Of a stretch of 64,000 bases of DNA, positions 1 to 8,189 are shown piece after piece. The stretch covers positions 2,356,001 to 2,420,000 of the forward strand of contig NZ_CP138214.1 in NCBI RefSeq assembly GCF_034043515.1. Reading direction: 5' to 3'. A program made the translations under genes and the position numbers. This DNA is from Pseudomonas sp. MUP55. GTDB taxonomy: Bacteria > Pseudomonadota > Gammaproteobacteria > Pseudomonadales > Pseudomonadaceae. Within the stretch, counting starts at the first letter, position 1, and each line of letters begins with the position of its first letter. The notes under the pieces are model-generated. The model saw only the letters and a program-made list of their open reading frames with translations, ran no database searches and had not been told where the DNA came from.

Positions 1-283
1 GTACGCCTCGTCCACCTACGCACTGATGAGCGAACTGCTGCCCACGCGCATCCGTTCCACCGGAATCGCCGTGGCCTACAACGTGCCGGTTGCGGTGTTT
101 GGCGGCAGCGCGCCGCTGATCTCCACCTGGCTGATCAAGGTGACCGATGACATCACCTCGCCGTGGTACTTCTATGTGGCGACCGGGGTGGTGTCGCTCA
201 TCGCCTTGGTGTTGCTGCGCAAGGAGGACTTTGTGGCCAGCGGCACTCCGGTGCCAGTGCCTGCGGGGGCGGCATTGGCCTAA
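1..283 (+). CDS. MFS transporter, metabolite:H+ symporter (MHS) type, C-terminal fragment
   Basis: Only the last ~93 codons are in the window; the frame is open from base 2 and ends in TAA at 281-283. The visible part has the MHS-type motif LLPTRIRSTGIAVAYN (a cytoplasmic loop with RxRSTG), then two hydrophobic stretches (about YNVPVAVFGGSAPLI and YFYVATGVVSLIALVLL) and a short Ala/Pro-rich tail. This fits the last two transmembrane helices of a proton-coupled carboxylate or betaine permease of the citrate/ProP/ShiA family. The substrate cannot be told from the tail. The gene starts outside the window. Confidence 0.75.
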   Translation, partial: YASSTYALMSELLPTRIRSTGIAVAYNVPVAVFGGSAPLISTWLIKVTDDITSPWYFYVATGVVSLIALVLLRKEDFVASGTPVPVPAGAALA

Positions 284-353
284 CGGGTGGGGCGTTGCAT
301 CGGCGCTCCAACTGCGCCAGGCTTGGTAGCCTCATCCTTTCGGAATGATTTGC

Positions 354-944
354 GTGCAGGCTACCCGTTTGACCCTGATCTGCCATGCGGCCACGCCGTC
401 GCTGAAACACGCGCGCTTTGCCGATGACGAGTCGCTGCTGATGGACTGGCAAGGCGCGGCGTTGTCTTTATCGGGCCGATATCCCGCGTCCGCGCATCTG
501 CTGTGCGGGCCGGAGGCGCGAACGCGGCAGACGGCCGGTTTGTTCGGTGAACAGCCGCGCATCGAACCGGCCCTGCGCGACGTGGACCTGGGGCGCTGGA
601 AAGGCCAGGCTCTGCGCGACCTCGATAGCGGCGAACTGAACGCCTGGCTCACCGACAGCGCCCATGCGCCCCATGGCGGCGAGTCGGTGGAGCAGCTGTG
701 CACGCGGGTCGGGCTTTGGATGAAGTCCCTTGAGAGCGAGCCTGGTCATGTACTGGCGGTGACCCACCCGTTCGTGATCCGCGCCGCGCTGCTCTACGTC
801 ATGCAGTGCCCGATCTCGATGTTCTCCCTGATCGACGTGGAACCGCTGTCGCGCACCGAACTGCGCTTCAACGCGGTGTGGCGCCTGCGCCTGGAGACTC
901 ACGCCTTGGACCCTGATCATGGCAAAATTCACGCCCCGCACTGA
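354..944 (+). CDS. Histidine phosphatase family protein (phosphoglycerate mutase-like)
   Basis: A protein of about 196 aa of the histidine phosphatase superfamily. It keeps the phospho-acceptor His in a modified N-terminal motif LICHAATP (the family normally has L-x-R-H-G-x-T), the acidic segment HGGESVEQL and the second catalytic His in VTHPFVIRAALL. The Arg before the catalytic His is Cys here and the Gly after it is Ala. I place the start at GTG 354, which has GGA 9-10 nt upstream; ATG 345 adds three residues but has no usable ribosome binding site. The stop lies 9 nt before cobF, so the two are probably co-transcribed. In that setting a role in the cobalamin pathway (alpha-ribazole phosphatase, CobC, is in this superfamily) is possible but not shown. 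Confidence 0.72.
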   Translation: MQATRLTLICHAATPSLKHARFADDESLLMDWQGAALSLSGRYPASAHLLCGPEARTRQTAGLFGEQPRIEPALRDVDLGRWKGQALRDLDSGELNAWLTDSAHAPHGGESVEQLCTRVGLWMKSLESEPGHVLAVTHPFVIRAALLYVMQCPISMFSLIDVEPLSRTELRFNAVWRLRLETHALDPDHGKIHAPH

Positions 945-953
945 GAGCAACCC

Positions 954-1709
954 ATGAAACGCATCCTGATCATCGGCATTGGCGCCGGCAACCCTGACTA
1001 CATCACGATGCAGGCCGTGAAGGCGCTGAACCGCACCGACGTGTTTTTCCTGATGGACAAGGGCCAGAGCAAGGACAAGCTGATCGACCTGCGCCGCGAA
1101 ATCTGCGAAACCTACATCACCGAACCCGGCTATCGCTTCGTTGAGGCGGACTGCCCTGAGCGCGTGCGCGGCGACATCGACTACACCACCGCCGTGCGCG
1201 ACCTGAACCGCGACAAGCAGCACACCTTCGAACGCATGATCAACGAGGAAATGGCCGACGGCGAAGTAGGGGCGTTTCTGGCCTGGGGCGACCCGGCGTT
1301 GTATGACAGCACCATCCGCATTTTGCAGGCGATCCTTGCCGAGGGCCGCTGTGAATTCGAATTCGAGGTGATCCCCGGTATCACCAGTGTGCAGGCGCTG
1401 GCGGCGCAGCATAAGGTGGTGTTGAACCGTATCGGCAAGTCCGTTGAGATCACCACCGGGCGCCGCCTGGCGGCGGGGCAGGCGAGTGATGCCGACACCC
1501 TGGTGGTGATGCTCGATGCCGAAGACTCCTACCGCAGCGTGGCGGATCAGGACATGGATATCTATTGGGGCGCCTACCTGGGCACGCCGGACGAGATTCT
1601 CATCAGCGGCAAAGTCGCTGAGGTCGCCGAACACATCCAACGCGTGCGCAAGGCTGCGCGGCTCGCCAATGGCTGGATCATGGACACCTATATGTTGCGC
1701 AAACCCTGA
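954..1709 (+). CDS. cobF: CobF, precorrin-6A synthase (deacetylating)
   Basis: 251 aa, the usual length for CobF. This SAM-dependent methyltransferase of the aerobic cobalamin pathway methylates C-1 of precorrin-5 and releases acetate to give precorrin-6A. The N-terminal glycine-rich motif IGIGAGNPDYIT and the later AWGDPALYDS and IPGITSVQALAA segments are typical of tetrapyrrole methylases; FFLMDKGQSKDKL is typical of CobF. The ATG is 9 nt after the stop of the phosphatase-like gene and the stop is 12 nt before the secreted esterase gene, suggesting one transcript. The other cob genes are not in the window. Confidence 0.93.
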   Translation: MKRILIIGIGAGNPDYITMQAVKALNRTDVFFLMDKGQSKDKLIDLRREICETYITEPGYRFVEADCPERVRGDIDYTTAVRDLNRDKQHTFERMINEEMADGEVGAFLAWGDPALYDSTIRILQAILAEGRCEFEFEVIPGITSVQALAAQHKVVLNRIGKSVEITTGRRLAAGQASDADTLVVMLDAEDSYRSVADQDMDIYWGAYLGTPDEILISGKVAEVAEHIQRVRKAARLANGWIMDTYMLRKP

Positions 1710-1721
1710 GGGAGGGTTCCT

Positions 1722-2441
1722 ATGTTCAAACTGCTCGCGCTCGCGCTGACCTTGCTGGCCGGCGTCGCCCATGCCGATTCCGACCTGCATACCGACCTGC
1801 CGCTGTCGTACCTGGAGCAGACCCAGGGCGATGCACGCAACCAACCGCTGGTGATTTTCCTGCATGGTTTTGGCAGCAACGAAGAGGACCTGTTCGGCAT
1901 CAAGGATGCGCTGCCTTCGACCTGGACCTACCTGTCGGTGCGTGCGCCGATGCCGGTGGAGCCGCGCGGCTATCGCTGGTTTACCAAGACCCCCGGTGAC
2001 GGTGATTACGATGGGGTGACGGCCGATCTGCAAAGCAGCGCCAGGCTGATTGAAGACTTTGTCGGCAAGGCCACCGCCAAGTACCACACCCAAAGTGATC
2101 GGGTGTTCCTGGTGGGGTTCAGCCAGGGGGCGATCATGTCCTATGAGGTGGGCTTGCGCAGGCCCGAGCTGCTGCGCGGGATTGCGGCGCTGAGCGGCAG
2201 CGTGTTGCCGGTGCTCAAGGCTGAGCTCAAGCCGAATGAGGCGCTGGGGAAGCTGGCGATCTTCATCGGGCACGGCACCTTGGACCAGGCGCTGCCGTAT
2301 GCGTCAGGGACGCGGGCCAATGAGGTGCTGCAAGGGATTGGCTTGAAGCCGCAGTTTCATGGTTATCCGGGGATGAACCATACGATCAGCGAGGCGGAAA
2401 TCCAGGACCTGAAGGCCTGGCTGGAAGAAAGCCTCAAATAA
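1722..2441 (+). CDS. Secreted alpha/beta hydrolase, phospholipase/carboxylesterase family
   Basis: 239 aa. The first ~18 residues (MFKLLALALTLLAGVAHA) form a clear signal peptide with an A-x-A cleavage site, so the protein is probably periplasmic. The mature part is a carboxylesterase-type alpha/beta hydrolase: oxyanion region FLHGFGSNEEDL, nucleophile elbow GFSQGA, catalytic Asp in GHGTLDQALP and catalytic His in GMNHTIS. GAGGG upstream of the ATG is a good ribosome binding site. It follows cobF by 12 nt but has no obvious link to cobalamin synthesis. The natural ester is unknown. Confidence 0.82.
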   Translation: MFKLLALALTLLAGVAHADSDLHTDLPLSYLEQTQGDARNQPLVIFLHGFGSNEEDLFGIKDALPSTWTYLSVRAPMPVEPRGYRWFTKTPGDGDYDGVTADLQSSARLIEDFVGKATAKYHTQSDRVFLVGFSQGAIMSYEVGLRRPELLRGIAALSGSVLPVLKAELKPNEALGKLAIFIGHGTLDQALPYASGTRANEVLQGIGLKPQFHGYPGMNHTISEAEIQDLKAWLEESLK

Positions 2442-2453
2442 GCACGGTATGAA

Positions 2454-2546
2454 AATGTGGGAGGGGGCTTGCCCCCGATGGCGGTATTTCAGTCGCAGAT
2501 GTATCGACTGATCCACCGCTATCGGGGGCAAGCCCCCTCCCACATT
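2454..2546. repeat. REPIN (inverted pair of REP sequences)
   Basis: Two REP arms, ATGTGGGAGGGGGCTTGCCC near 2455 and the inverted GGGGGCAAGCCCCCTCCCAC ending near 2542, flank about 45 nt. The pair can fold into one long hairpin. It lies between convergent genes (esterase and the small periplasmic protein) and may serve as their shared transcript end. The same family recurs at 10.46, 10.92, 57.03 and 62.6-63.3 kb. Confidence 0.9.
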
Positions 2547-2572
2547 GGTTTTATGTCGCTTGGAAGATTGGC

Positions 2573-3127
2573 TTACTTGCCGCCGGTAATCTGCTTGACC
2601 AGTGCCGCATGGCCCTTCACATCGTCGGCCCGGGAAATCGCCTGGATCACCAGCAGGTGATTGCCCGAACCACCGAGAAAGGTGGAGTTCAAGGTCTTGC
2701 CACCGCCTTGCGTGGCGGTGCTGTCGACCTGGCGCAGGCCAAGGCCCTTGAAGGTCAGTTTTTTCTCGTTCAGTTTCTTGAAGTCGGGCAGGGCGGCGCT
2801 CTGGTTCTTGACGAAATCGTTCACCGCGCCATCAAGAAATTTTGCGTCGTTATCCTGGATCGTGACCCCGTCGTTGCGCACGGTTTCGGCGACGATCACC
2901 ACACTTTTCGTGGTGGCGTTGGCGTACAGGGTGCCTTGGGTATCGGCGGTGCCGTCTTCAGCCTTGCCGGAAGGCAGGGCATCGGCGGTGTAGGCCTTGG
3001 GCAAGCTGAAGGTGAACTTGCCGCCCAGGGTAGAGAGGGTTTGCGTGGCCGGTTTGGCGGCGGCAAGTACGCTGCCGGCGGTCAGCGCGAGGGCCAGCAG
3101 GACTGCAGTCTTGGTGAAAGTGGCCAT
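2573..3127 (-). CDS. Small periplasmic protein of unknown function
   Basis: 184 aa with a typical signal peptide (MATFTKTAVLLALALTAGSVLAAA). The mature ~160 residues are rich in short beta-forming segments (GGKFTFSLPKAYTADALP, KSVVIVAETVRND, NHLLVIQAIS), and the layout recalls the DcrB/PsbP-like fold (DUF1795), in which a small protein begins with a FSLP strand. That likeness is from memory of the fold pattern only. No catalytic motif or cysteine is visible. It is a single gene convergent with the esterase, the REPIN lying between, and about 70 nt upstream of its start is the end of the Kef-type antiporter gene on the same strand. Confidence 0.7.
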   Translation of the reverse strand: MATFTKTAVLLALALTAGSVLAAAKPATQTLSTLGGKFTFSLPKAYTADALPSGKAEDGTADTQGTLYANATTKSVVIVAETVRNDGVTIQDNDAKFLDGAVNDFVKNQSAALPDFKKLNEKKLTFKGLGLRQVDSTATQGGGKTLNSTFLGGSGNHLLVIQAISRADDVKGHAALVKQITGGK

Positions 3128-3199
3128 GAAGCGCTCCAGAGATGAACGAAATTGCGGCGTATTCTGTCAGAAAATTCGCAATATCGTTCATCTGCAACC

Positions 3200-5008
3200 T
3201 CACACCTTGTCGGACTCTTCCTGAAGCCGATCCATCTCAAACAACCGCGCCAGTTCCGTACGGGCTTCCTGGGCGCTCTGCATAAGTTTGGCCGCATCGT
3301 CGTATACCGCGTGCTGCGCGGCGAGGACTTGCTGGTCGTGGGTTTTGAAGCGGTCGATGCGCGCGTCGGCCTGGGCCTGGCTCAAACCGAGACCGACCAG
3401 GGTGCGACGGCTCATTTCCAGGCTGGAGTAAAAGGTTTCCCGCACCGGTGAGGCGTCCAGGTCCACCAGGCGGTGTACGTGCTGGCGGTTACGCGCGCGG
3501 GCGATGATCTTCATGTGCGGGTAGAGGTTGCGCACCAGCTCGGCGGTCTTGATGTTGATTTCCGGATCATCCATGGCGATCACGAAGAATTCCGCCTGGT
3601 CGACCTTAGCCGCATGCAGGATTTCCGGGCGTTGCGGGTCACCGTAGAACACGGGCATGCCGCCAAAGCTGCGGGTCAGTTCGATGGTTTCTACCGAGGT
3701 ATCAAGGGCGATGAACGAGATGTTCTGCGCGCGCAGGATTCGCGCGACGATCTGGCCCATCCGGCCCATGCCGGCAATCACCACCCGCGGTGCGTCGCTT
3801 TCGATGGTGCGGTATTCCTCGGGCACTTCCACCGGCTTGGCCTTGGACCTGAACAGCTTCGGGCACACCAACAGCAGCAGCGGAGTCACGGCCATGGACA
3901 GGGTGATGGTCAGCACCAGCACATCGTAAAGGTGCGGTTCGAACAGGCCCTGGTCGCGGCCGATCTTGAACACCACGAAGGCAAATTCACCGCCCGCCGC
4001 CAGCACCACGCCCAGACGCAGGGCGCTTTCACGGTTGAGCTCACCGGCCATGCGGCCCACGGCGTACAGCAGCGGCAATTTCAATCCGATCAGCAGCAAG
4101 GTCAGCCCGATCACCACCAGCGGTGCGCTGAGCAGCAGGCTGAGGTTGGCGCCCATGCCCACGCTCATGAAAAACAGCCCCAGCAGCAGGCCCTTGAACG
4201 GTTCGATCTGGGATTCCAGTTCGTGGCGGTATTCGGAGTCCGCCAGCAGCAGCCCGGCAAGGAAGGCGCCGAGGGCCATGGACACGCCCACCAGCTCCAT
4301 CAGCCAGGCGGTGCCGATCACCACCAGCAGCGCGGTGGCCGTGGACACTTCGCGCAGGCCGGTCTTGGCGACGATACGAAACACCGGGCGCAACAGATAG
4401 CGCCCACCGATGATCACCACGGCGATGCTGCCGAGGATCTGCAGCACGTGCTGTACGCCCTGGGCTTCGGTGGTGGGATGATCGCTGCCGGCCAGCAGCG
4501 GCACCATGGCGATCAACGGGATCGCCGCGATGTCCTGGAACAGCAGGATCGCAAAGGCCAGGCGCCCATGGGGCTGGTTAAGTTCCTTGCGCTCGGCCAG
4601 GCTTTGCAAGCCAAACGCGGTGGAGGAGAGCGCCAGGCCCAGGCCCAGCACAATCGCGCTGTTCCATGACTGGCCAAACAGCCACAGCGCCACCGCGCCC
4701 ATCACCAGCCCGGTGAGCAGCACCTGGGCCAGGCCGACACCGAATACCGCCTTGCGCATCACCCATAACCGCTTGGGCGAAAGCTCAAGGCCAATGATGA
4801 ACAGCAACAGCACCACGCCCAATTCAGAAAACTGCGCCACGCTTTGCGGGTTGCGCACCAGGCCCAACACCGAGGGGCCGATGATCACGCCGGCGAACAG
4901 ATAGCCCAGCACCGCGCCCAGTTGCAGGCGCTTGGCCAACGGCACGGTGAGCACGGCGGCGAAGAGGAACACCACGGCTACTTGTAACAGGTTGCCTTCA
5001 TGGGGCAT
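3200..5008 (-). CDS. Kef-type monovalent cation:proton antiporter (CPA2) with RCK domain
   Basis: 602 aa. Residues ~5-385 hold about 12 hydrophobic segments of the Na+/H+ exchanger fold, including the Kef-type patterns GYLFAGVIIGPSVLGL, LLLFIIGLELSP and AFAILLFQDIAAIPLIA. Residues ~405-535 form a TrkA-N/RCK nucleotide-binding domain with the Rossmann motif VVIAGMGRMGQIVA and FYGDPQRPEIL. Such proteins exchange K+ (or Na+) for H+ across the inner membrane, often gated by nucleotides or glutathione adducts. I prefer the start MPHEGNLLQ at 5008, with GGAG six nt upstream; an ATG at 5020 adds four residues. No KefF/KefG partner gene is adjacent. KefB versus KefC cannot be decided from sequence alone. 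Confidence 0.88.
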   Translation of the reverse strand: MPHEGNLLQVAVVFLFAAVLTVPLAKRLQLGAVLGYLFAGVIIGPSVLGLVRNPQSVAQFSELGVVLLLFIIGLELSPKRLWVMRKAVFGVGLAQVLLTGLVMGAVALWLFGQSWNSAIVLGLGLALSSTAFGLQSLAERKELNQPHGRLAFAILLFQDIAAIPLIAMVPLLAGSDHPTTEAQGVQHVLQILGSIAVVIIGGRYLLRPVFRIVAKTGLREVSTATALLVVIGTAWLMELVGVSMALGAFLAGLLLADSEYRHELESQIEPFKGLLLGLFFMSVGMGANLSLLLSAPLVVIGLTLLLIGLKLPLLYAVGRMAGELNRESALRLGVVLAAGGEFAFVVFKIGRDQGLFEPHLYDVLVLTITLSMAVTPLLLLVCPKLFRSKAKPVEVPEEYRTIESDAPRVVIAGMGRMGQIVARILRAQNISFIALDTSVETIELTRSFGGMPVFYGDPQRPEILHAAKVDQAEFFVIAMDDPEINIKTAELVRNLYPHMKIIARARNRQHVHRLVDLDASPVRETFYSSLEMSRRTLVGLGLSQAQADARIDRFKTHDQQVLAAQHAVYDDAAKLMQSAQEARTELARLFEMDRLQEESDKV

Positions 5009-5275
5009 TGAGAACTCCATTGTTTGCTTGGATCAGATGCTGATGCTTTCAGGGCGAGGCGGGTGTGGCCTCGGTCCCTGGGAAAGGGCGCTATTAGAGC
5101 GCGTTTTCACATTTTGAAACTTGTATTTCTGATGCAACGTTTCCCGATGGCCAGGTAAAAATCGACAACTTCGCTCGCTGAAGAACCCTTGTAGGGCGAT
5201 GCACAGTGTTTTCATCTCGGCTTGATTGGCTCTTTGTTACCATGGCCGTCCCTTGTCACCCGGAGTCACCGGCCC

Positions 5276-6832
5276 ATGCAGCACCAGTGGGATGAAATGC
5301 ACCGCACCCGCAAGCCTACGTTCGTTCTGTGTGGCGAGCCTCAGGGGGACGTGCTCAATCTCTACGTTCACGGTTATTCGGCGTTTTTCAGCCAACAGCA
5401 ACTGGCGGGCTTCAAGCAGCAACTGGCCGGCATCGAAGGCTCGACCAACCTGATGTTGTTCTGGCCGGCGGGGCATTTCCTGGAAAACCTCTTCGCACCG
5501 TTCAAGGAAGTGATCGCCTCGATGCTCGGCGGGGGCGGCCTGGGCGCGGCGACGGTGGGCGTGGGCAAGGCGATTGCCTACTTTCTTGACCATTACAAAA
5601 GTGTCGAGGCGCGGGTCGATGAAGTGGCCAGGACTTTGTTGCCTGAGCTGGCAAGCTACCTGCACGCCGAATCACTCCAGGTGCGTCAAATCAATCTGAT
5701 CGGTCACTCCCTTGGCGCCCGGATTCTGGTCAAGAGTCTGCTGGCCAGCCCTGAAGTCGCTGCTGAACTGCCGTTGAACAATGCGCTGCTGATGGGCGGG
5801 GCGATCTGTACGTCGAGCCCTTGGGAAGCGGTGTCGGCACCGCTCAAAGGGCGGCTGATCAATTGCCACTCAAGCAAGGACTGGGCGCTGGCGATGAAGC
5901 CGGACACCGAGCGTTGTATCGGCCGCTATCCCATCGCGGTGACGCCGGCACTCAAGGCCAAGGTGTCCAACGTGCATCTGGCCAGCTTCGATCACGCCGC
6001 CTACTGGCCGCAGCTGAAAACCGTGGTGCAGTACACCGACCTGCTGCAGGAGCGCCGTGGTCTGATCCGCGCCGACCTGCGCAACAGTGAAACGCGTTTT
6101 GCCGAAGAAGACGCGGATCTGCTTCCCATGCTGATGCAGGCGCGGCCGGATGAACTGAAGTTTCTCGCCGAATTGATGGCACAAAAGCGCAGTGCCTCCA
6201 TTGATGCCGGTGTGCGCGATCCGCTCAAGCTTGCCATCGATTTGCAGCGCATGGGCGGCGACAGTTTCATGAACCTGGCCCGTGGCCACGGCGTGGCCTA
6301 TCGCCAGATCGCCGAAGCGGTGGCGCAACGCCTGGGCATCAAGTTCGACGCTGCAATCGCCAGCGTGGCCCTGGCGGACATCGAAGGGCAGGTCGCGGAA
6401 AAACTCATCGAGCAGTACCAGGACAAACTCAGCGGGGCCGACCGACAGGCGTTCGACGCCGAACTCAAGGCCGCCATGCAAAAAGAGCAAGGCTTGTTCG
6501 CCCGTCTCGACCTTGGTCGTTCGGCCACCACCGCCTTGAGCGGCACGGCACTGGCGGGGCTCACCGGCTTCATGCTGCGGCGCGGCGCCGCCACGGCGAT
6601 TCCGGTGGTAGGCCAGGCATTGGCGGCGGCGATGTTGCTGGTCAGCGGCGTACGGGCGTTTTCCGGCCCGGCGTATTCGATCACCACCCTGGCGGTGCTG
6701 GTGGTCGGTGTGATTCGCCAGCGCCTGGAACGTGAGGCGCTGAACCAGGAACTGGACCTGGTGGTGCAAGTGGTCGAGGCGTTTGATCTGCCCCGGGAGA
6801 CGGTGATGCGCACGGTCGCGTCCGACTGCTAA
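5276..6832 (+). CDS. Two-domain protein: DUF726-like alpha/beta hydrolase fused to a YaaW-like domain
   Basis: 518 aa. The N-terminal ~270 residues look like the DUF726 branch of alpha/beta hydrolases (the TMCO4-like family): strand plus FVHGY-like segment LNLYVHGYSAFF, nucleophile elbow LIGHSLGARIL with Ser ~145, then NALLMGGAICTSS and the VSAPLKGRLINCHSSKDWAL segment with a candidate Asp. Residues ~290-515 resemble E. coli YaaW: MGGDSFMNLARGHGVAYRQI parallels YaaW's FGGDS...RGHGxxYR, followed by a glycine/alanine-rich membrane-seeking stretch around TALSGTALAGLTGFMLRRG and SGPAYSITTLAVL. The start is ATG 5276 with GGAG 10 nt upstream; an open TTG at 5222 is less likely. The gene stands alone, divergent from the antiporter. 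The function of both halves is unknown; a membrane-associated hydrolase is an inference. Confidence 0.7.
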   Translation: MQHQWDEMHRTRKPTFVLCGEPQGDVLNLYVHGYSAFFSQQQLAGFKQQLAGIEGSTNLMLFWPAGHFLENLFAPFKEVIASMLGGGGLGAATVGVGKAIAYFLDHYKSVEARVDEVARTLLPELASYLHAESLQVRQINLIGHSLGARILVKSLLASPEVAAELPLNNALLMGGAICTSSPWEAVSAPLKGRLINCHSSKDWALAMKPDTERCIGRYPIAVTPALKAKVSNVHLASFDHAAYWPQLKTVVQYTDLLQERRGLIRADLRNSETRFAEEDADLLPMLMQARPDELKFLAELMAQKRSASIDAGVRDPLKLAIDLQRMGGDSFMNLARGHGVAYRQIAEAVAQRLGIKFDAAIASVALADIEGQVAEKLIEQYQDKLSGADRQAFDAELKAAMQKEQGLFARLDLGRSATTALSGTALAGLTGFMLRRGAATAIPVVGQALAAAMLLVSGVRAFSGPAYSITTLAVLVVGVIRQRLEREALNQELDLVVQVVEAFDLPRETVMRTVASDC

Positions 6833-6868
6833 GCTGGTGTCCTGACTTGTGTTTGCTTGGAATCGCGC

Positions 6869-8188
6869 GTGAAATTCAGCCTGCCGAAAATTGCTACCGC
6901 CCCGTTCTGCCCGCCGGAAGTGGCCGGCTCCGTTGCCGTCGACCCCAAGGCATCGTTTTTCAAACGTGTGTTGATGTTCGCCGGCCCCGGCCTGCTGATT
7001 TCCATCGGTTACATGGACCCCGGCAACTGGGCAACCGCCATCGAGGCCGGTTCGCGCTATGGCTACAGCCTGTTATTCGTGGTGTTGCTGGCCAGTCTGG
7101 CGGGGATGGCGGTGCAGTGCCTGTGCTCGCGGCTGGGGATCGCCACCGGTAAAGACCTGGCGCAACTGTGCCGCGAGCGCTACAGCAAGCGCTCCGCGCG
7201 TACCCAATGGGTGTTGGCGGAAATTTCCATCATCGCCACCGACCTTGCCGAAGTGCTCGGCTGCGCCCTGGCGTTTCACCTGCTGCTGGGTGTATCGCTG
7301 ACCACCGGTATCGTCATCACTGCCTTCGACACCTTGTTGATCCTGGCCCTGCAGAACCGAGGCTTCCGCCGCCTGGAAGCAATCATGCTGGCGCTGGTCG
7401 CGACCATCGGCGTGTGTTTCTTTATCGAACTGGTGCTGATCAAACCCTACTGGCCGGACGTGTTCAGTGGCTTCACCCCATCCCTGTCGGCCATCAGCGA
7501 CGCCGCGCCGCTGTACCTGGCCATCGGCATCCTCGGTGCGACCGTGATGCCGCATAACCTCTACCTGCACAGCTCGATTGTGCAGACCCGCCTGATCGGC
7601 AAGGACCTGGCCAGCAAACAGGACGCGGTCAAGCTTGCGCGCATCGACACCATTGGCTCCCTGGCCCTGGCCCTGTTGGTCAACGCGGCGATCCTGGTGC
7701 TGGCCGCCGCAGCGTTCCACAAGACCGGCCATACCGATGTGGTGGAGATCCAGGACGCCTATCACCTGCTCGACCCGCTGGTGGGTGGCGCGTTTGCCAG
7801 CATCCTGTTCGGCATCGCCTTGCTGGCCTCGGGCCAGAGTTCGACCTTTACCGGCACGATCGCCGGGCAGGTGATCATGGAGGGTTACCTCAACCTGCGC
7901 ATACCCTGCTGGCAGCGGCGCCTGATTACCCGTGGGCTGGCGCTGATCCCGGCGTTTCTCGGGGTGTGGCTGATGGGCGACGACGCCATCGGCAAGCTGC
8001 TGATTCTCAGCCAGGTGGTCCTGAGCCTGCAGTTGCCCTTCGCGCTATATCCGTTGATCCGTATGACCGGCGACAAGCAACTGATGGGGCCCTTCGTTAA
8101 CCGACTGCCGACGCGGGTGCTGGCGTGGTTTCTGTTTGCGGTGATCAGTGGGGCGAATGCGTGGTTGATCGGGCAGTGGCTGTTCTGA
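6869..8188 (+). CDS. mntH: MntH, Nramp-family divalent metal (Mn2+)/proton symporter
   Basis: 439 aa from GTG 6869, with GGAA six nt upstream; a TTG at 6857 adds four residues. The two Nramp signatures are present: the metal-binding DPGN motif in SIGYMDPGNWATAIE (TM1) and the unwound TM6 motif ATVMPHNLYLHSS. The consensus transport motif appears as GQSSTFTGTIAGQVIMEG. About 11 hydrophobic segments are visible. The protein imports Mn2+ (also Fe2+, Cd2+) with H+ across the inner membrane. It follows the DUF726-YaaW gene after 36 nt and is convergent with the LysR gene, whose stop codon is one base away. No MntR box was recognised. Confidence 0.93.
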   Translation: MKFSLPKIATAPFCPPEVAGSVAVDPKASFFKRVLMFAGPGLLISIGYMDPGNWATAIEAGSRYGYSLLFVVLLASLAGMAVQCLCSRLGIATGKDLAQLCRERYSKRSARTQWVLAEISIIATDLAEVLGCALAFHLLLGVSLTTGIVITAFDTLLILALQNRGFRRLEAIMLALVATIGVCFFIELVLIKPYWPDVFSGFTPSLSAISDAAPLYLAIGILGATVMPHNLYLHSSIVQTRLIGKDLASKQDAVKLARIDTIGSLALALLVNAAILVLAAAAFHKTGHTDVVEIQDAYHLLDPLVGGAFASILFGIALLASGQSSTFTGTIAGQVIMEGYLNLRIPCWQRRLITRGLALIPAFLGVWLMGDDAIGKLLILSQVVLSLQLPFALYPLIRMTGDKQLMGPFVNRLPTRVLAWFLFAVISGANAWLIGQWLF

Positions 8189-8189
8189 C

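Noticed and set aside
20..452. Several 60-85 codon overlapping frames around the MFS gene tail and the following gap
   Set aside because: Alternative-frame shadows of the MFS tail and of the histidine phosphatase gene.
468..2273. 601-codon minus-strand open frame across the phosphatase, cobF and esterase genes
   Set aside because: It covers three well-supported + strand genes and has no recognisable protein motif.
2457..2660. Small open frames beginning MGGGLPP in REP sequences (here and near 10.7, 62.5-63.3 kb)
   Set aside because: They are translations of the REP consensus and have no ribosome binding site or conserved product.
3473..4669. 398-codon + strand open frame antisense to the Kef-type antiporter
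   Set aside because: His/Gln-rich shadow; the minus-strand protein has clear membrane and RCK domains.
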